Below, piece by piece: positions 9,401-19,200 of a DNA stretch of 25,080 nt; position 1 is the stretch's first letter; the number at the start of each line of letters is the position of its first letter. The notes beneath the pieces are model-generated. The model was given only the letters and a program-made list of their open reading frames with translations, was not told the origin of the DNA and searched no databases. Both the position numbers and the translations under genes were made by a program. The DNA is from Amoebophrya sp. AT5.2 (lineage: Eukaryota; Sar; Dinophyceae; Syndiniales; Amoebophryaceae), in assembly GCA_005223375.1 (NCBI GenBank), contig RXOD01004260.1:1-25080 (forward strand). Reading direction: 5' to 3'.

Positions 9401-12400
9401 TGAACAGCGACGGCTGGGTCTTCGAGCCAGACTACTACGCGGCCTGTCGGTTTCTGCTCGGCAAATCCGCGCCGAAGCACTTGATGGACGTGTTAGGCGA
9501 AGACTGGAGTGGATGATCTCGATGACGATGAGCTCGATGGATGAGCTTGAGCCTATTGGAGATGATATAGTTTTAGTTAGAGCATATTTATAGTATAGAA
9601 ATACCAATACGGCGTTCACGTCGGTGAGTTCCAGCTCAAACTCTTGAGCCCATGAGCTGGAGCCCGCATTCCGAAAGAGGAAAGAAGGAAACCTAAAGAA
9701 AACTACGCGAGAAAAACGAAGCGAAAAGACGCGAGATAGACTTCTAGGCACAGCAGGTCGAGGATAGAAGACGACACCGAGAAATAAACCGGGCCGGTGC
9801 TTGACAGCGATGTCTAAACGCGATTGGGGCGCGTGTCTAATCCGATGTCGAGCACTGCAGACCAGAATTCATTGGATTGGAGCAGTAGGTCCTCGGTGTA
9901 CGTTTTACCTAGTCTAGTTGTAAGATGCCAGTCGATCGATCAAAGGCCCACCGCCTCGACGTAGCATCATCTTTCTTGTCTTCCGACCACTGGACAGCTT
10001 TTTCCTATCGGATCGGCTGATTGAGGAAATGGCCACGTGTAGTCTATACTATGTATAAATTCGGTTGCGCAGGAGCTCCTCCTCCTTTCAATGTTGCTAG
10101 GTAGTGCTTCGTAGCATCTTTTGTAGTGCAAGTGCTACTTCTAGACCACGAAAAGGAAGCGTCGAGCTCGTCCACTTTTTTTCGTCACAGTTGTGCAGCC
10201 GAGACGAGTTGTACATGTACCGGGCGATTGCGCAGACGGTGCTCAAGCTTCAGCCGGACGTGGAGTACACGATTTTGAGGGACTATCTTTTGAAGCAGAA
10301 CGGCAACCTGAAGGAGTACGCGTGGGAGGACTTCTTCTCAACATCTCCGGAAGGAGAGGATGATGGTGGGGAAGAAGAGGCTGGAGGTCGTGGGGAAGTA
10401 GAGGCTGGAGGTCGTGGGGAAGGAGAGGCTGGAGGTCGTGGGGAAGGAGAGGCTGGAGGTCGTGGGGAAGCAGAGGCTGGTGGGGAAGTAGGGGTTAGGA
10501 GTCGAGAAGATGAGAAAACCCCGGAAGATCCGCCGTTCTTCTCGTCGATTGGCGTGCTCGGTTCGACCACAGGAGAGAACCCGGGAAGATCTGGCGTAAC
10601 CGATTTGGGTCCTTCGCAGCCAAAACGGTTACGGTTAGAGCAGCTCGTGCACTCCGCCACCGGAATGGAGCGCGCAGCGGACGAAGGTGGGGAGGAGGAA
10701 GACGATGAACTCGATAAAAATCGCAAACGCCCCGAGATCATCTTGAACCCTTTCGGCGCCCTGCACATCCGGTCCACGGACAACGTCGGGCGGTTCCGCC
10801 ACTCGGTTTGCCAGTACGCGGACAAACTTGATTCCCTAATGCGCTTCTACCGCCCAGACATTGGCGGACACAGAGAGAGGGAAAGGCTGCTGAAAACCCC
10901 CGGCGGATGGCACAACTCGCTCGAAAGGCTCTACGAGGACGGAAGTAATTTTTTATATTCATCTTTTATTGAACTACTGTTGAGTACGTTGTTGATCATG
11001 GTAAGGCTTAGCAGCCAAACCGCACAGTCGTCATATATATTCATCTTTTTTGAACTACGTGAAGATTTGCTCCGATACAATAAATTGTTTGATATCATGA
11101 TTATCACCCTGCTCCAGATCTCACCCCGTACTCGATGCACGTGAAGAAGAAGAAGGAGTTTTCCATGACGGAGCTGTTGGAGGGCAGATTCAAGAACGAA
11201 AAAGACTACGACGACCTTCAGTCTCGCGAGATGCTTGCTCGCAAAACCACCGACCTAAAATCCTTCAAGAGCGGCCACCTGCACAAAACAGCGGCGGGGG
11301 GCGAAAATGGAGTCGGAACAACGTATTACGGAGAGGTTTACGGAACCAGCCTAGAAACGGGAAACGTGGGCGCGCCGCTGCCAGTGTATGGGAGTGCAGC
11401 TGGTCGTGGTGCAGCTGCGGAGGAATCTTCAGCAGCATCTTTTGCTGAGGATGCTGCTGAAGATTCCTCACCGGGTGCACTGGCACCGGGTCACGACGAG
11501 AAGGCGGAACAAGAGGAGGAGTTCCGCGGGTCGTCGAGCGCAGAAACTTCAGCAGAAGTCCCTGCTCCTGCCCCCCCACTCTCTCCTCCACCGGGAGCGC
11601 AGCTGCAGCAGGATACGCACTCCGACGAGCAGGATTTCGATTTTTCCTTCGACTTTTCGCGCAACAGTACCGCTAGTTGGAATATACCGACGAAGATACG
11701 GGTGGTGTTTGTGGCCACCGACAACTGCACGAAGCTGGAGGATTTCCAGCAGTGCGACGCTTATCTGCGGAACAGGTGGACGCTGGCGAGCTTCTGCCGC
11801 CGCGAGAAGAAAGGGACCGGCCATTCTAGCGCTTCCCGTTCTTCATCTTCATCCGCGGAACAACAGCAAGCAGTAGAGGCAGAGGGCTTCTTCCGCAAGA
11901 AGGAGCACACCAGCAACCACCACTCCTCCGAGCGTATGGCGAGACCAGGTGGTAAGTGGGTAAGTGGTAAGTGAATTCTTTCGGGCGCTTTTTGGGGTCC
12001 CCTTGTTTTGCGGTCCTAAAAAGAAGAGGGCGCAGGCGGCTTTCTGCGGTTGGCGGGCCTGCCATTGGCACCGTTGCGCCCTGCTACAGCTGACACCAGG
12101 AGGAGAGCGCCAGCACTCCAGCACTCTTTGCGCCCTCTATTGCCCTACTTTTATGCTGTACTATCACCATGCTAGCCAGTAGCTTGCCGTGACCTTCTCG
12201 CTCTCCCTGTACCTCCCCAGAGCTCTAGTGCCCTCTGCCTCCTGCTCCTACCCCCCACAAAAATGGGGCATCTCTGAAACCGCCCGGGTGTTTCACACCC
12301 GGGCAGACTTTAGAGCGCCTGAACGCAGTCGCCACCTTGGGCATTCCGCCACCCCAGTCGGGAGGACCCATCCCCTAGCACTTACCACTTCGCCCACTTA

Positions 12401-12733
12401 CGCTTACCATCTGGTCCCCTCATAGAGCGTCTTTCCCGCCAGGAGCAGGACTCGGAGCTGGTGGACCAGTTGGTGGAGGGCGAAGTGGATCTTTCGGAGG
12501 CTGAAAATATCCACTACACGGCGAAGATGCTGGACGGGGACGAGTGGACGCACCCAAAGAGGGGCACCGGGGTGCAGGATTTGTACCGGTTGTACGCGGA
12601 GGTCATCCTGCTTTCAAAAGCGACCTTCGCGGTGGGCACCTTCTCCTCGAACCTCTCCAGGCTGGTGCAGGTGTTGAGGACGCAACCACAAAACACAATG
12701 CTCAGCCTAGACATGCGGTGGAAACCAGGATGA
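6497..12733 (+). CDS. FUT8: FUT8/NodZ-like alpha-1,6-fucosyltransferase (GT23), seven exons
   Basis: This is likely a Golgi enzyme that transfers fucose from GDP-fucose to N-glycans. Exon 1 (6497-6856) has a Pro-rich cytosolic tail and one membrane anchor near residues 52-76 (CYLLRTFIVVFLVYFAGCVG), a type II topology. Later exons: 7280-7911, 8715 to about 9000, about 9240-9508, 10204-10944, 11118-11934 and 12430-12733. Landmarks are GYGSRLN (9238), LHIRSTDNVG (10761) like FUT8's HVRRTDKVG, VFVATDN (11703) like YLATDD, and GTFSSNLSRLV (12631) like CTFSSQVCRVAYE, ending in SLDMRWKPG. The first Arg of the GDP-fucose motif is kept; the second is Ser. With about 1,100 residues it is twice the usual size, because of low-complexity inserts in exons 5 and 6. 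The first two exons have no clear family match. Three introns are introner-like; 10945-11117 is a clean GT-AG intron. Exon 3/4 and 4/5 edges are approximate. Confidence 0.72.
6857..7274 (+). mobile_element. Introner-like element E1 (intron 1 of the fucosyltransferase)
   Basis: A 418-bp element starting TATGACCGGACCAGGTGGTA and ending with its complement CTTACCACCTGGTCCCACCATA-type terminus. It is flanked by a perfect 5-bp duplication, TGGGG at 6852-6856 and 7275-7279. Removing the element plus one copy joins CAA ATG GGG to CGG GAC in frame. A canonical alternative (GT at 6856, AG at 7286-7287) is also in frame. It contains the core motif in reverse (GGGCGGTTTCAGAGGTGCCC, 6967-6987) and a copy of the downstream exon (6883-6908). 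Confidence 0.85.
6883..7323 (+). repeat. 26-bp copy of downstream exon inside E1
   Basis: 6883-6908 and 7298-7323 are identical over 26 bases (beginning TGGGCGGCGGTGGACCGC). The second copy codes WAAVDRKFA in exon 2. The first lies just inside the left terminal repeat of element E1. Confidence 0.9.
7820..8202 (+). repeat. Exon fragment copied directly and inverted within intron 2
   Basis: 7820-7914 (coding CEYDGGNVTGDGTIWLG) recurs at 8108-8202 with about 3 differences in 95 bases. An inverted copy lies at 8059-8107, complementary to 8120-8168 over 49 bases with about three mismatches. Together they form a large hairpin with a 12-base loop. Confidence 0.9.
7912..8709 (+). mobile_element. Introner-like element E5 (intron 2 of the fucosyltransferase)
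   Basis: The right end (CTTACCGAATCGCTGGTCCGGTGATA) is the complement of the terminal-repeat consensus, TATnnnCGGACCAGCGATnnGGTAAG. The left end carries GAGACCAGCGCGATGGTAACG after TAG. The flanking 5-mers AAGAC and GACAC match poorly, but removing the element plus 5 bp keeps frame (FYNKT|RCPRF). The core motif is present in reverse (TTTTCAGAGATGCCCT, 8325-8340). At 798 bp it is the longest of the set because it holds copies of the upstream exon. The left edge is uncertain. Confidence 0.6.
8986..9258 (+). repeat. 21-bp direct repeat around intron 3 of the fucosyltransferase
   Basis: GGGTACGGGAGCCGCCTGAA at 8986 onward (21 bp to 9006) recurs at 9238-9258 with one change. Both copies encode GYGSRLN, the start of the conserved FUT8-like domain. 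The intron therefore lies between, or partly includes, two copies of exon sequence, and which copy stays in the mRNA cannot be settled by reading. Confidence 0.85.
9509..10203 (+). other. Intron 4 of the fucosyltransferase
   Basis: Exon 4 ends at TGG A|GTGGAT and homology resumes at NELYMYRAIAQTVL. An acceptor GAG|AC at 10202-10203 keeps frame; another AG at 10189-10190 does not fit this donor. About 700 bp with no terminal inverted repeats and no other feature I can support. Confidence 0.5.
10376..10490 (+). repeat. 24-bp coding minisatellite in exon 5
   Basis: About 4.5 copies of a 24-bp unit (GAGGCTGGAGGTCGTGGGGA plus four variable bases) encode the repeat GGRGE[V/G/A]EA. It sits between the conserved LLKQ...EYAWEDFF region and the LHIRSTD motif, so it is an acidic Gly-rich loop inserted into the catalytic domain. 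Copy number may vary among strains. Confidence 0.9.
10945..11117 (+). other. Canonical GT-AG intron of the fucosyltransferase
   Basis: Donor GGAA|GTAATT and acceptor CTCCAG|AT join to read YEDGNLTPYSMHVKK in frame. Inside are two similar copies of ATATTCATCTTTT..TGAACTAC (about 10954 and 11036). It has no terminal inverted repeats, in contrast to the introner-like introns of the same gene. Confidence 0.75.
11420..11469 (+). repeat. Perfect 20-bp inverted repeat within coding exon 6
   Basis: 11420-11439 (GAGGAATCTTCAGCAGCATC) is perfectly complementary to 11450-11469, with a 10-base loop. Both arms are coding (EESSAAS / EDAAEDSS) in a low-complexity region upstream of the VFVATDN motif. Confidence 0.9.
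11935..12424 (+). mobile_element. Introner-like element E2 (last intron of the fucosyltransferase)
   Basis: A 490-bp element flanked by perfect 5-bp duplications, GAGCG at 11930-11934 and 12425-12429. The left end (TATGGCGAGACCAGGTGGTA, continuing AGTGGGTAAGTGGTAAGTG) is mirrored by the right end (CACTTACC...CATCTGGTCCCCTCATA), about 40 bp of imperfect inverted repeat. Precise removal restores TCC GAG CGT CTT (SERL) in frame. The core motif GGGGCATCTCTGAAACCGCC is at 12265. A GT-AG reading (donor GGTG|GTAAGT, acceptor CATAG|AG) is also in frame. Confidence 0.88.
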
Positions 12734-13434
12734 GCTATTTATGATTAGCGATCGCATCGCTCTATTGGAGAATGAAATGTACGCATTGATTTTCCTTTCG
12801 CCAGATTTATTTTGTGGCCGAGAGGTCGTGTTGAAAATGATCAAATCCATCGTAACAATTTTCTCGAAGCACTTCAACAGTTGCACTTTCGAACCGATTG
12901 ACTGTGCACATCTGGTGGGTGATCCGGTGGATCACAAACCGGCACGCTCGGTCTCGTTCCGATTGGAGTTTTTGTTGCTGTTGGTTCGGTGAGAGAAGTC
13001 GGTGCGCGCGGCAGCACTGCTTTCGTCGGTGGACCACCTGCTCGTCGTTGATTGCGTGAATTTGAAACTGAAAAAATGCAGTTTTACATTTAGTCGGTCG
13101 TCGAACAAGTAGAGAAAGTGGTATAGTCGAGAAGCTGCAAGACGAGTGCTTGGCCTCGGCGGAGTCGTGCATTTTTCGAGTGTTATTGAACACAGTAGTG
13201 CTGACTGACTCAGTGCAGCTGAGTGGTTTTCGTTTTATAGCGAGAAGTTTCACAACGACAGCCACAATTATAAATTGGTATCACTATCACCTGACAACAT
13301 CTGATAGTCGGTTTCTTGTTCCAGATCCAGGCCCAGCAGCATCGAGCAGGACAGGATCTGTGTTATGGACCCCATCGATAGGTTCGACGTCACACCATAG
13401 GCTATTGGCAAGCTGAAACTGAAGGAAAATCAAG
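12734..13434. other. Intergenic region
   Basis: About 700 bases between the fucosyltransferase stop and the next start. Only short ORFs in mixed frames. AT-richer than the exons, with no RNA gene or clear motif. It presumably carries the 3' UTR of one gene and the promoter of the next. Confidence 0.5.
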
Positions 13435-15485
13435 ATGGCCGCCGTCGCGAAGTTGACGGAGAAGGTGCTGGGGTTTACCGAGTTCAAGCCCTCCACCGAG
13501 CCTTCGGTGAACGCGTTGTACACTTCTTCAAAACCCGAAAAGCGATTCACCGGAACCGGGCTCGCCTACGGTAGTTCGCGCACCACCCCGGTAAAGGTTA
13601 AGCCTTCAAAAAACTCCATGCTATGATCCTAAAGCAGGCTTTGACCGATGGAGAGTGGTAAGGATCTTCCCCGGAAAGGGGAGGGGGTGGCTGGGATTAA
13701 TCAAATACCCCATCAGAGGGGTTGCCTAGAGGGGTTCGTGACGTCGGAGCCAGGGCCTTGAGATTTGTCACAGCCGCTGCGACCAGTCATATCTGTAGGC
13801 GTTTCGCTCTCTTGAAGTGTCAGCCCGTCGCCCTGTTTTCGGGGTCTCTTTCTGTAGGGTCGCCCACCTACTGCCTGCTACTGTTCGCCGAGGCACCCCT
13901 TCGAAAGGGTAGCGACGGGCACAGAAGTGAGAGGGTCTGTGACGAAGTCGAAGCCTGCCTTAGACCCTGCCCTGAGTTTTTCGAACCTCTAAGAAGGGGC
14001 TCTTTCCCTACGTCCGCGTGGAGTTGGAGCGCGCGAACTACGTCATCTCGGCGGTTGGAGCGACCCAAGTTCCAAACCCGAACTCCGTCATCTCCCAGCA
14101 CAAGTTGGACGTGGGTGAAAACTCCATCGGGATCGGATACAAAGGCTGGGAGCGGGAGCAGTTCTTCGTGCTGACACACTATGAACCTTTTCCAGCTGTT
14201 AGGTGGCCTATGCTGCTATGAATGTAGATTCTTACTTTAGACGACCACGAAGACGACCGAGCACACTTAATGCTGCGGAATCGGTTTTGCAGAAGTAGGT
14301 CGTCCTACGAGAGAGGAAACGCAAAAATCGTGTAGCTGTCATCGGCAGAAACACTTTGGTGCACCCTCACCCTGTGGACCACTGATGCTCCTTCTGGTAG
14401 GACGACGCTAGAAGACATTCGATGTTGTTTATCTGCGCGGCTGTGTGGCTGTGGTCTTGAGAGCCCCCGCACCTGTCACCCCCATAATGAAGCATCTCTG
14501 ATAGAATATTTGGTCCCTTAGCAGCTGGACCTTCCATAACCCCTGCTCGGACGAGAACGACGAGAACAAGCTGCGGAAGTGCTACCGGCTGCCGCCCGTG
14601 CCTTTGATGAAGCGGGACATCGTCTATAACGACGAAAACTTCGAATACAAGGATCCATCCACGGTGGCGATGCTGTGCCGACAGAAACTAAACGCGAGTG
14701 TCGAAGTGGACGAGTTCGGCCTGGTCACCTCCGACGGGGAGTCGAGCTCGGCGTCGCGACCGGTGTCGCCGTCGTTCTTGATGAGTAGCGGAGGTCTAGT
14801 AGCTTCGGTGGGTTCTGGGGGGATCGGTGGCGTTCCCGATCACCTCCGCGGGGACCGGTGGCGTTTCCGGCGCGACGTGCAGGATTTCGAGGAGCGGGTG
14901 ATGCTGTCCACGAAGACCTCCGCGGTGGGGGCCGGAAATAGCAGTAAGGCCAACAGCGTGAGCTCGAAACACCCCACGGTCGAGGACTCGATCGCTACCA
15001 ACCGCGCGATAAGAGAGTTTCGGTTGCTGAATCTGGAAAATCCGGACGTGAAGAAGTACCGGGAGCGCGCGGAGAGGGCCAACGAGTTGATCTCCCAGTC
15101 GTTGTCGCCGGAGGAAAAGGCGAAACGCGCGTACACGCGGAAGGAGGGGGTGGAGCCGCTGTTCTTCTCCAAGCAGCACCCCGACGGGATTCGGTACCTG
15201 CCGGAGCCGCCGCCGCCAATCTCGAAATACCGGGTGTGTCCGCCGCATCTCATGGCGCGGTTCGACGCGTATGATGGGATGGGCGAGAAGAAGAAAAAGG
15301 AGGTGTGGGCGAAGAGAAACCAAAAAGACGACGTGTTTGCACGCACAATCATGGGGGCGTCGCAGAGAAACGCAATCGAAAGAAGACTACTGCGGAGCAG
15401 AGAACGAGCGACCGGAGCATTGAAAGACAAAAGAAAAGCGAAAGTGTACGCAAAACTAACGAAAGGGGAAGAGCAGGAGGACTGA
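13435..15485 (+). CDS. Unrecognised protein, three exons
   Basis: I do not recognise this family. Exon 1 (13435 to about 13621) starts with MAAVAKLTEKVLGF and is basic near its end. Exon 2 (about 13977-14179) encodes a compact stretch with ERANYVISAVGATQVPN and GWEREQFFVLTH. Exon 3 (about 14544-15485) is longest, with a Ser/Gly-rich loop near 14740-14830 and then a charged C-terminal half (NRAIREFRLLNLENPDV, EEKAKRAYTRKEG, basic tail). There is no signal peptide or membrane segment, so it is probably cytosolic or cytoskeletal. The assembled length is about 440 residues. The start is the first ATG of the open frame, in good context (CAAGATGGCC). Codon usage in exon 3 is GC-rich like its neighbours. 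Both introns look transposon-derived, and junctions are approximate. Confidence 0.6.
13622..13975 (+). mobile_element. Intron 1 of the unrecognised gene, hairpin-rich, different terminal repeat
   Basis: The left end TATGATCCTAAAGCAGGCTT is mirrored near the right end by the complement of CTAAGGCAGGCTTCGAC (about 13946-13965). Inside, about 40 bp at 13805-13848 is imperfectly complementary to about 13889-13935 (shared GCCCGTCGC / GCGACGGGC). It lacks the GACCAG termini and the shared core, so it looks like a second element type. An in-frame GT-AG alternative is 13591-13993. The right edge is uncertain. Confidence 0.5.
14180..14538 (+). mobile_element. Introner-like element E6 (intron 2 of the unrecognised gene)
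   Basis: The left end TATGAACCTTTTCCAGCTGT pairs with the right end read backwards (TATGGAAGGTCCAGCTGCTA). The flanking 5-mers (CACAC, ACCCC) are a poor match, but removal of the element plus 5 bp keeps frame. The core appears as GCATCTCTGATAGA at 14492. An in-frame GT-AG alternative exists (GTTAG|GTGG to CTTAG|C). Length 359 bp. Confidence 0.6.
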
Positions 15486-16202
15486 ATGTTGAGCGGGGGG
15501 ATTACTTTCGGGGATCGATTGATTTTTCGGGTTGTTCGGAAATTTATGGAATCGGGGAGGGACAATAACAAGGTTTGAAGATAGGAGTCGGCGTAGCGCT
15601 AGCGAGCAATCAAACAGTAGCGATGAGCGTGGGTCGCAAATTTCATTTTCAGTACGTACTTACAAATTGTGCCACCTGTCTGACACCGACATCGGTGAGA
15701 CGGCTGACACCGACATCGGTGGGACGGTTCGAAGTGTCGCTTTTTACAATATGCTCTTTCATGCTTTCGCTGTTTCAGAAAATCCGAAAGGAACACCCAC
15801 GCGGCCGCACATGCTGTGAAAATCCAGCGGCTGGGAGGCTCTTTTGTCTTTTAAATCAGTGCGCAGCATCGCCGATTTGCTTTACCAGCACCGACCTCCT
15901 CGTCGTCGAATTATAGAGAGCAGAGAGAGCATGAGCAGCGGATAAGAGAGTGAGAGTAGACTGCCGTCGATCGATCGATTGATCAATCTATCATGAAGCA
16001 GGTGCCGCGCATCGCGAAATTACCGTCGGAGAGCTCTCGTTCGCTTTCGTTCTACTTGGAACGCTGCGGTCCTCGGGCGAAAAGCGTTTCGACGGATCTT
16101 GCAGTTTCGAAAGATCAAGCAAGATCCGTCGCAACGTCGCAACGTCTTGCAGCAGTGATCGTTGCACAGAGGAGGTATTAAGCCCCTATCGATTCATAAA
16201 AG
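15486..16202. other. Intergenic region
   Basis: About 700 bases with no supportable gene. It contains a two-copy 24-bp tandem repeat (15680-15703 and 15704-15727, unit CTGACACCGACATCGGTG plus GAGACGG/GGACGG), a GATCGATCGATTGATCAATC run at about 15969, and a hairpin listed separately. Presumed 3' UTR plus promoter. Confidence 0.5.
16091..16130. repeat. 12-bp perfect inverted repeat upstream of the coiled-coil gene
   Basis: 16091-16102 (GACGGATCTTGC) is complementary to 16119-16130 with a 16-base loop. It lies about 75-110 bases before the ATG at 16203, so in the promoter or 5' UTR. A role is not known. Confidence 0.75.
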
Positions 16203-19200
16203 ATGCTGCCTCCCGTGCGGCACCGCACCCAGATGGGGGATATCCTGTCTTGGGGCGGCGGCCGCAATGCACCGCCCCCCAACGCAGGCGAGCAAAACCC
16301 GAACGCGCCGCAAAACCCGAACCCACAGAGCGGGCGCGAGATAGTGATCCCGCCCCAGTTCGCCCCTCCGGGCCAAATCGCGGCTGCCGGCGGCGGCAAC
16401 GGGTACAACCTGAAGCCAAGCTACCTCCAGCTCCAGCCCACTAAGCCTCCGGCACCACCCTCCGCGGGGGAGAACAACTCGTCCAACCATGGCAACAACA
16501 TGCTCATCGACGGTGGTGGAAATGGAAATCTTCTGAACCTTCACCCCAGTTCTGGCAGCTCGGCATCGCTTGCCGCGGTGCACTCCCAGGGGCTGCAGAA
16601 CCAGATCTTCTCGCTGGAGCGCGTGCTGCGGCTTATAAAGAGATCAGCGATGGTGGTTCTAGGTAGAAGTAGAACTAGAAGGTCTGGCTCTGGCCCACAT
16701 ACTTTGCTGCAAGGTGGATCAGGCTCTAGCCCTAGTAGAAGCAAGAACTTGAAGTATAGGAGTAGGACGCACCATTATAGCTTCATGTCCTGGCAGCTTT
16801 CCACGGCTTTCCTTTTCCACGCCTTAATCGGCACTCGCCATCTTCGCGAAGGCAGTTCGCCATCGTCAAGGGGGCGACTCCGACTCATTTCACAGTACTT
16901 CCCACACTACTTCCAATAATAACAACTTCTTACCGTTACCACCATCAATCTGGTCCCCTCGTCATAGGGGTGATGACCGACCGGGTGACCTTCCTCGAAA
17001 ACAAGGCGTCGAACGTGTCGCAGCAACTCGACGAGCGCGGCCGCACGGATGCGGAAATCCTGCGAAAACTACAGCTGCAGGTGCGCGAACTGCAGGACGG
17101 GCAGACAAGCTTCGTCAAAGACGTGGCGAGTATTTTGTTTTTTCCACCGCCTACTTGTTCATTTATTTACTTTGTCACTCGGTGTTGAGGCGCAGGCCCA
17201 AGAATGGGCCATGCAGCGATCTACTACGTATGTAAGGAAGTTAGTACTCGCGGCCATTCTTTTTCTTCATTTATTTTCGTGAGGTAAGCTGACTCAGCAC
17301 GAGGAGCAGGGTATCCGCGGGGAGCGCGAGCACCAGAGCGTGAAGGAGAGTGTCCGCGGTTTACAGAACGACTTTCGCGACTTCGCAGTGCAGTCCGTCT
17401 ACCGCCAGCGTCAGGAAACCGAACAACTCATCAAAGCCCAGTTCGCGAAACACCAGTTCCAGGTGATGAATTTTTTTTCTTTGAGTTTAACTTTTAAACA
17501 AGAAACAAGGAAGTAACAAGAATCCGAGCGATCGATTCGCGGGTGGGACTAAGCAGCATACTTACGACGGACACGACTACGTGATAGATCAGGTGGTCGT
17601 GGTTCGTGGCGGGGGCGTGTGGTCGTGGTTCGTGGTGGGGGCGGTCCTGGTCATCTGAGAATCGATTAAGTTACTAGATACGTTTGCGCGCCAATGTCGC
17701 ATAGATATAAAAACAAATCAGGAGAACGACCACCGCGCGGAGCTGAAGCGGCACCAGGAGGACATGGCTGAGTCGCTGCAAAGGCTGAACAACGTGATTG
17801 AGGACCTGGACCACAACTCCCAGTCTTTTAAGACGGACGCGCGGGCGAGAATCGTAAACCTGGAAAACGCCATCCTGTGTCGCGAGGACGACGACGGAAG
17901 CACCAAGCTGGGCGGCTTCGCCTTCCGGGAACACGTGGAGCAACTAAGGGTATCTACAACTACAGTCTATGTTTGTAAGCTAGATCATGAGTACTTCTTG
18001 GCTTTGGCTTTCAAGACAACTCATTGTCATTCTAATTTATCGGAACAGGCCCAAGTGTCGCAGATCGCGAAGGACTTCACGGAAAACGTGATCGAGAACG
18101 AGAACGACCGGAAGATCCGCGGCGCAGTTCTTAGGCGGAGAGACCAGCGATGGCGAGAAGTGTCGATTACAGCGCTCTTGAAGTGTGTCTGGGGCGCGAA
18201 GCGAGGTCTCGGTCTGGGGCGGTTTTTAGAAATAATGGGCTCCATTGTGATTGTGGGGGGGGTGGAGGTTGGGGGTAGATGACGCGATGAGAGGTAGCAG
18301 GGTCAGGGCTACGGCGTCGGGAGAGATGTTGAGCCATCGGAAGCGATCGGGGGAGGCTGTTACAGCTAGGGCTGTTACAGTGTAGCTAGGAGAGCCGCTG
18401 ACTACAATGCTGCGAGGTCCTGAAAGCAGGGCAATATACGGCGTCTAGGGTTCTTGCGATTTATCGCCGCCTGTAGGGGGTTCTTGCGAAAAACCCTGGG
18501 CGCCAGTCCTGCCGTACTAGCCGCGGATGTGGTCGCTTCCTTACCATCGCTGGTCCTCGGCCATATTTTTCCGCGAGTACGAGGAGAAGATTGGCAACCT
18601 GAACCAGGACCTCGCCGGCCAAAAGCAGGAGCTTTTGAGCCTGTTCGAGCAGCGGCAGGAAGTGTTGCAATCTAAGATCGAAATGGAGAAGCACGAGGTG
18701 TTGGCCCGAGTGGCAGAGATGCGGGAGGAGCTACAGGGGGTGGACAGCCTGAACGCCGTGTCGATCTCCGACATGGAACTGAAAACAATGAACAACCTGG
18801 AGCTGTTCAAAAAAAGGGAAGAAGCAGAACGAGACGCGTTGAGAAGCGTGGTGGACTCGAAACTGAATCAGGTATAGTGTAATGAAATGGAAACCTCCAG
18901 TACTGTTACTTTTAGTATAAAAGGATGTGCCTTCTATAATGGATATGGTAAAACCAAATAAACCAGGTGGTCGGGCAGATCGCGCGGACGGAGACTCTGC
19001 GGCAGGACGGGCTGACGGCCCTGTACGAGAAAATCGACGACTTCCAGAACAAGCAGCTCGAAACCGTGAAAGAAATCCGCGGTGAGGTCCACGAGAACAT
19101 ACGGGATGTTCAGGTATAAGTTTTTTCGCACAGACACAGACTTCCACTTCCGCCCCCGTGGCCGTCTGTTCGTGCTCTAGTACTGTACTCGTACTACTTC

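Noticed and set aside
10104..10190. Start of the fucosyltransferase exon at the ATG/TTG of the open frame near 10104
   Set aside because: It lies in AT-rich intron sequence before the acceptor; homology begins after about 10204.
10283..10825. 180-codon minus-strand frame
   Set aside because: It is the antisense of the minisatellite exon of the fucosyltransferase, which has family motifs on the + strand.
14796..15571. Minus-strand frames of 175 and 243 codons
   Set aside because: Antisense shadows of the GC-rich exon 3 of the unrecognised gene; low-complexity Arg/Leu/Ser content and no motif.
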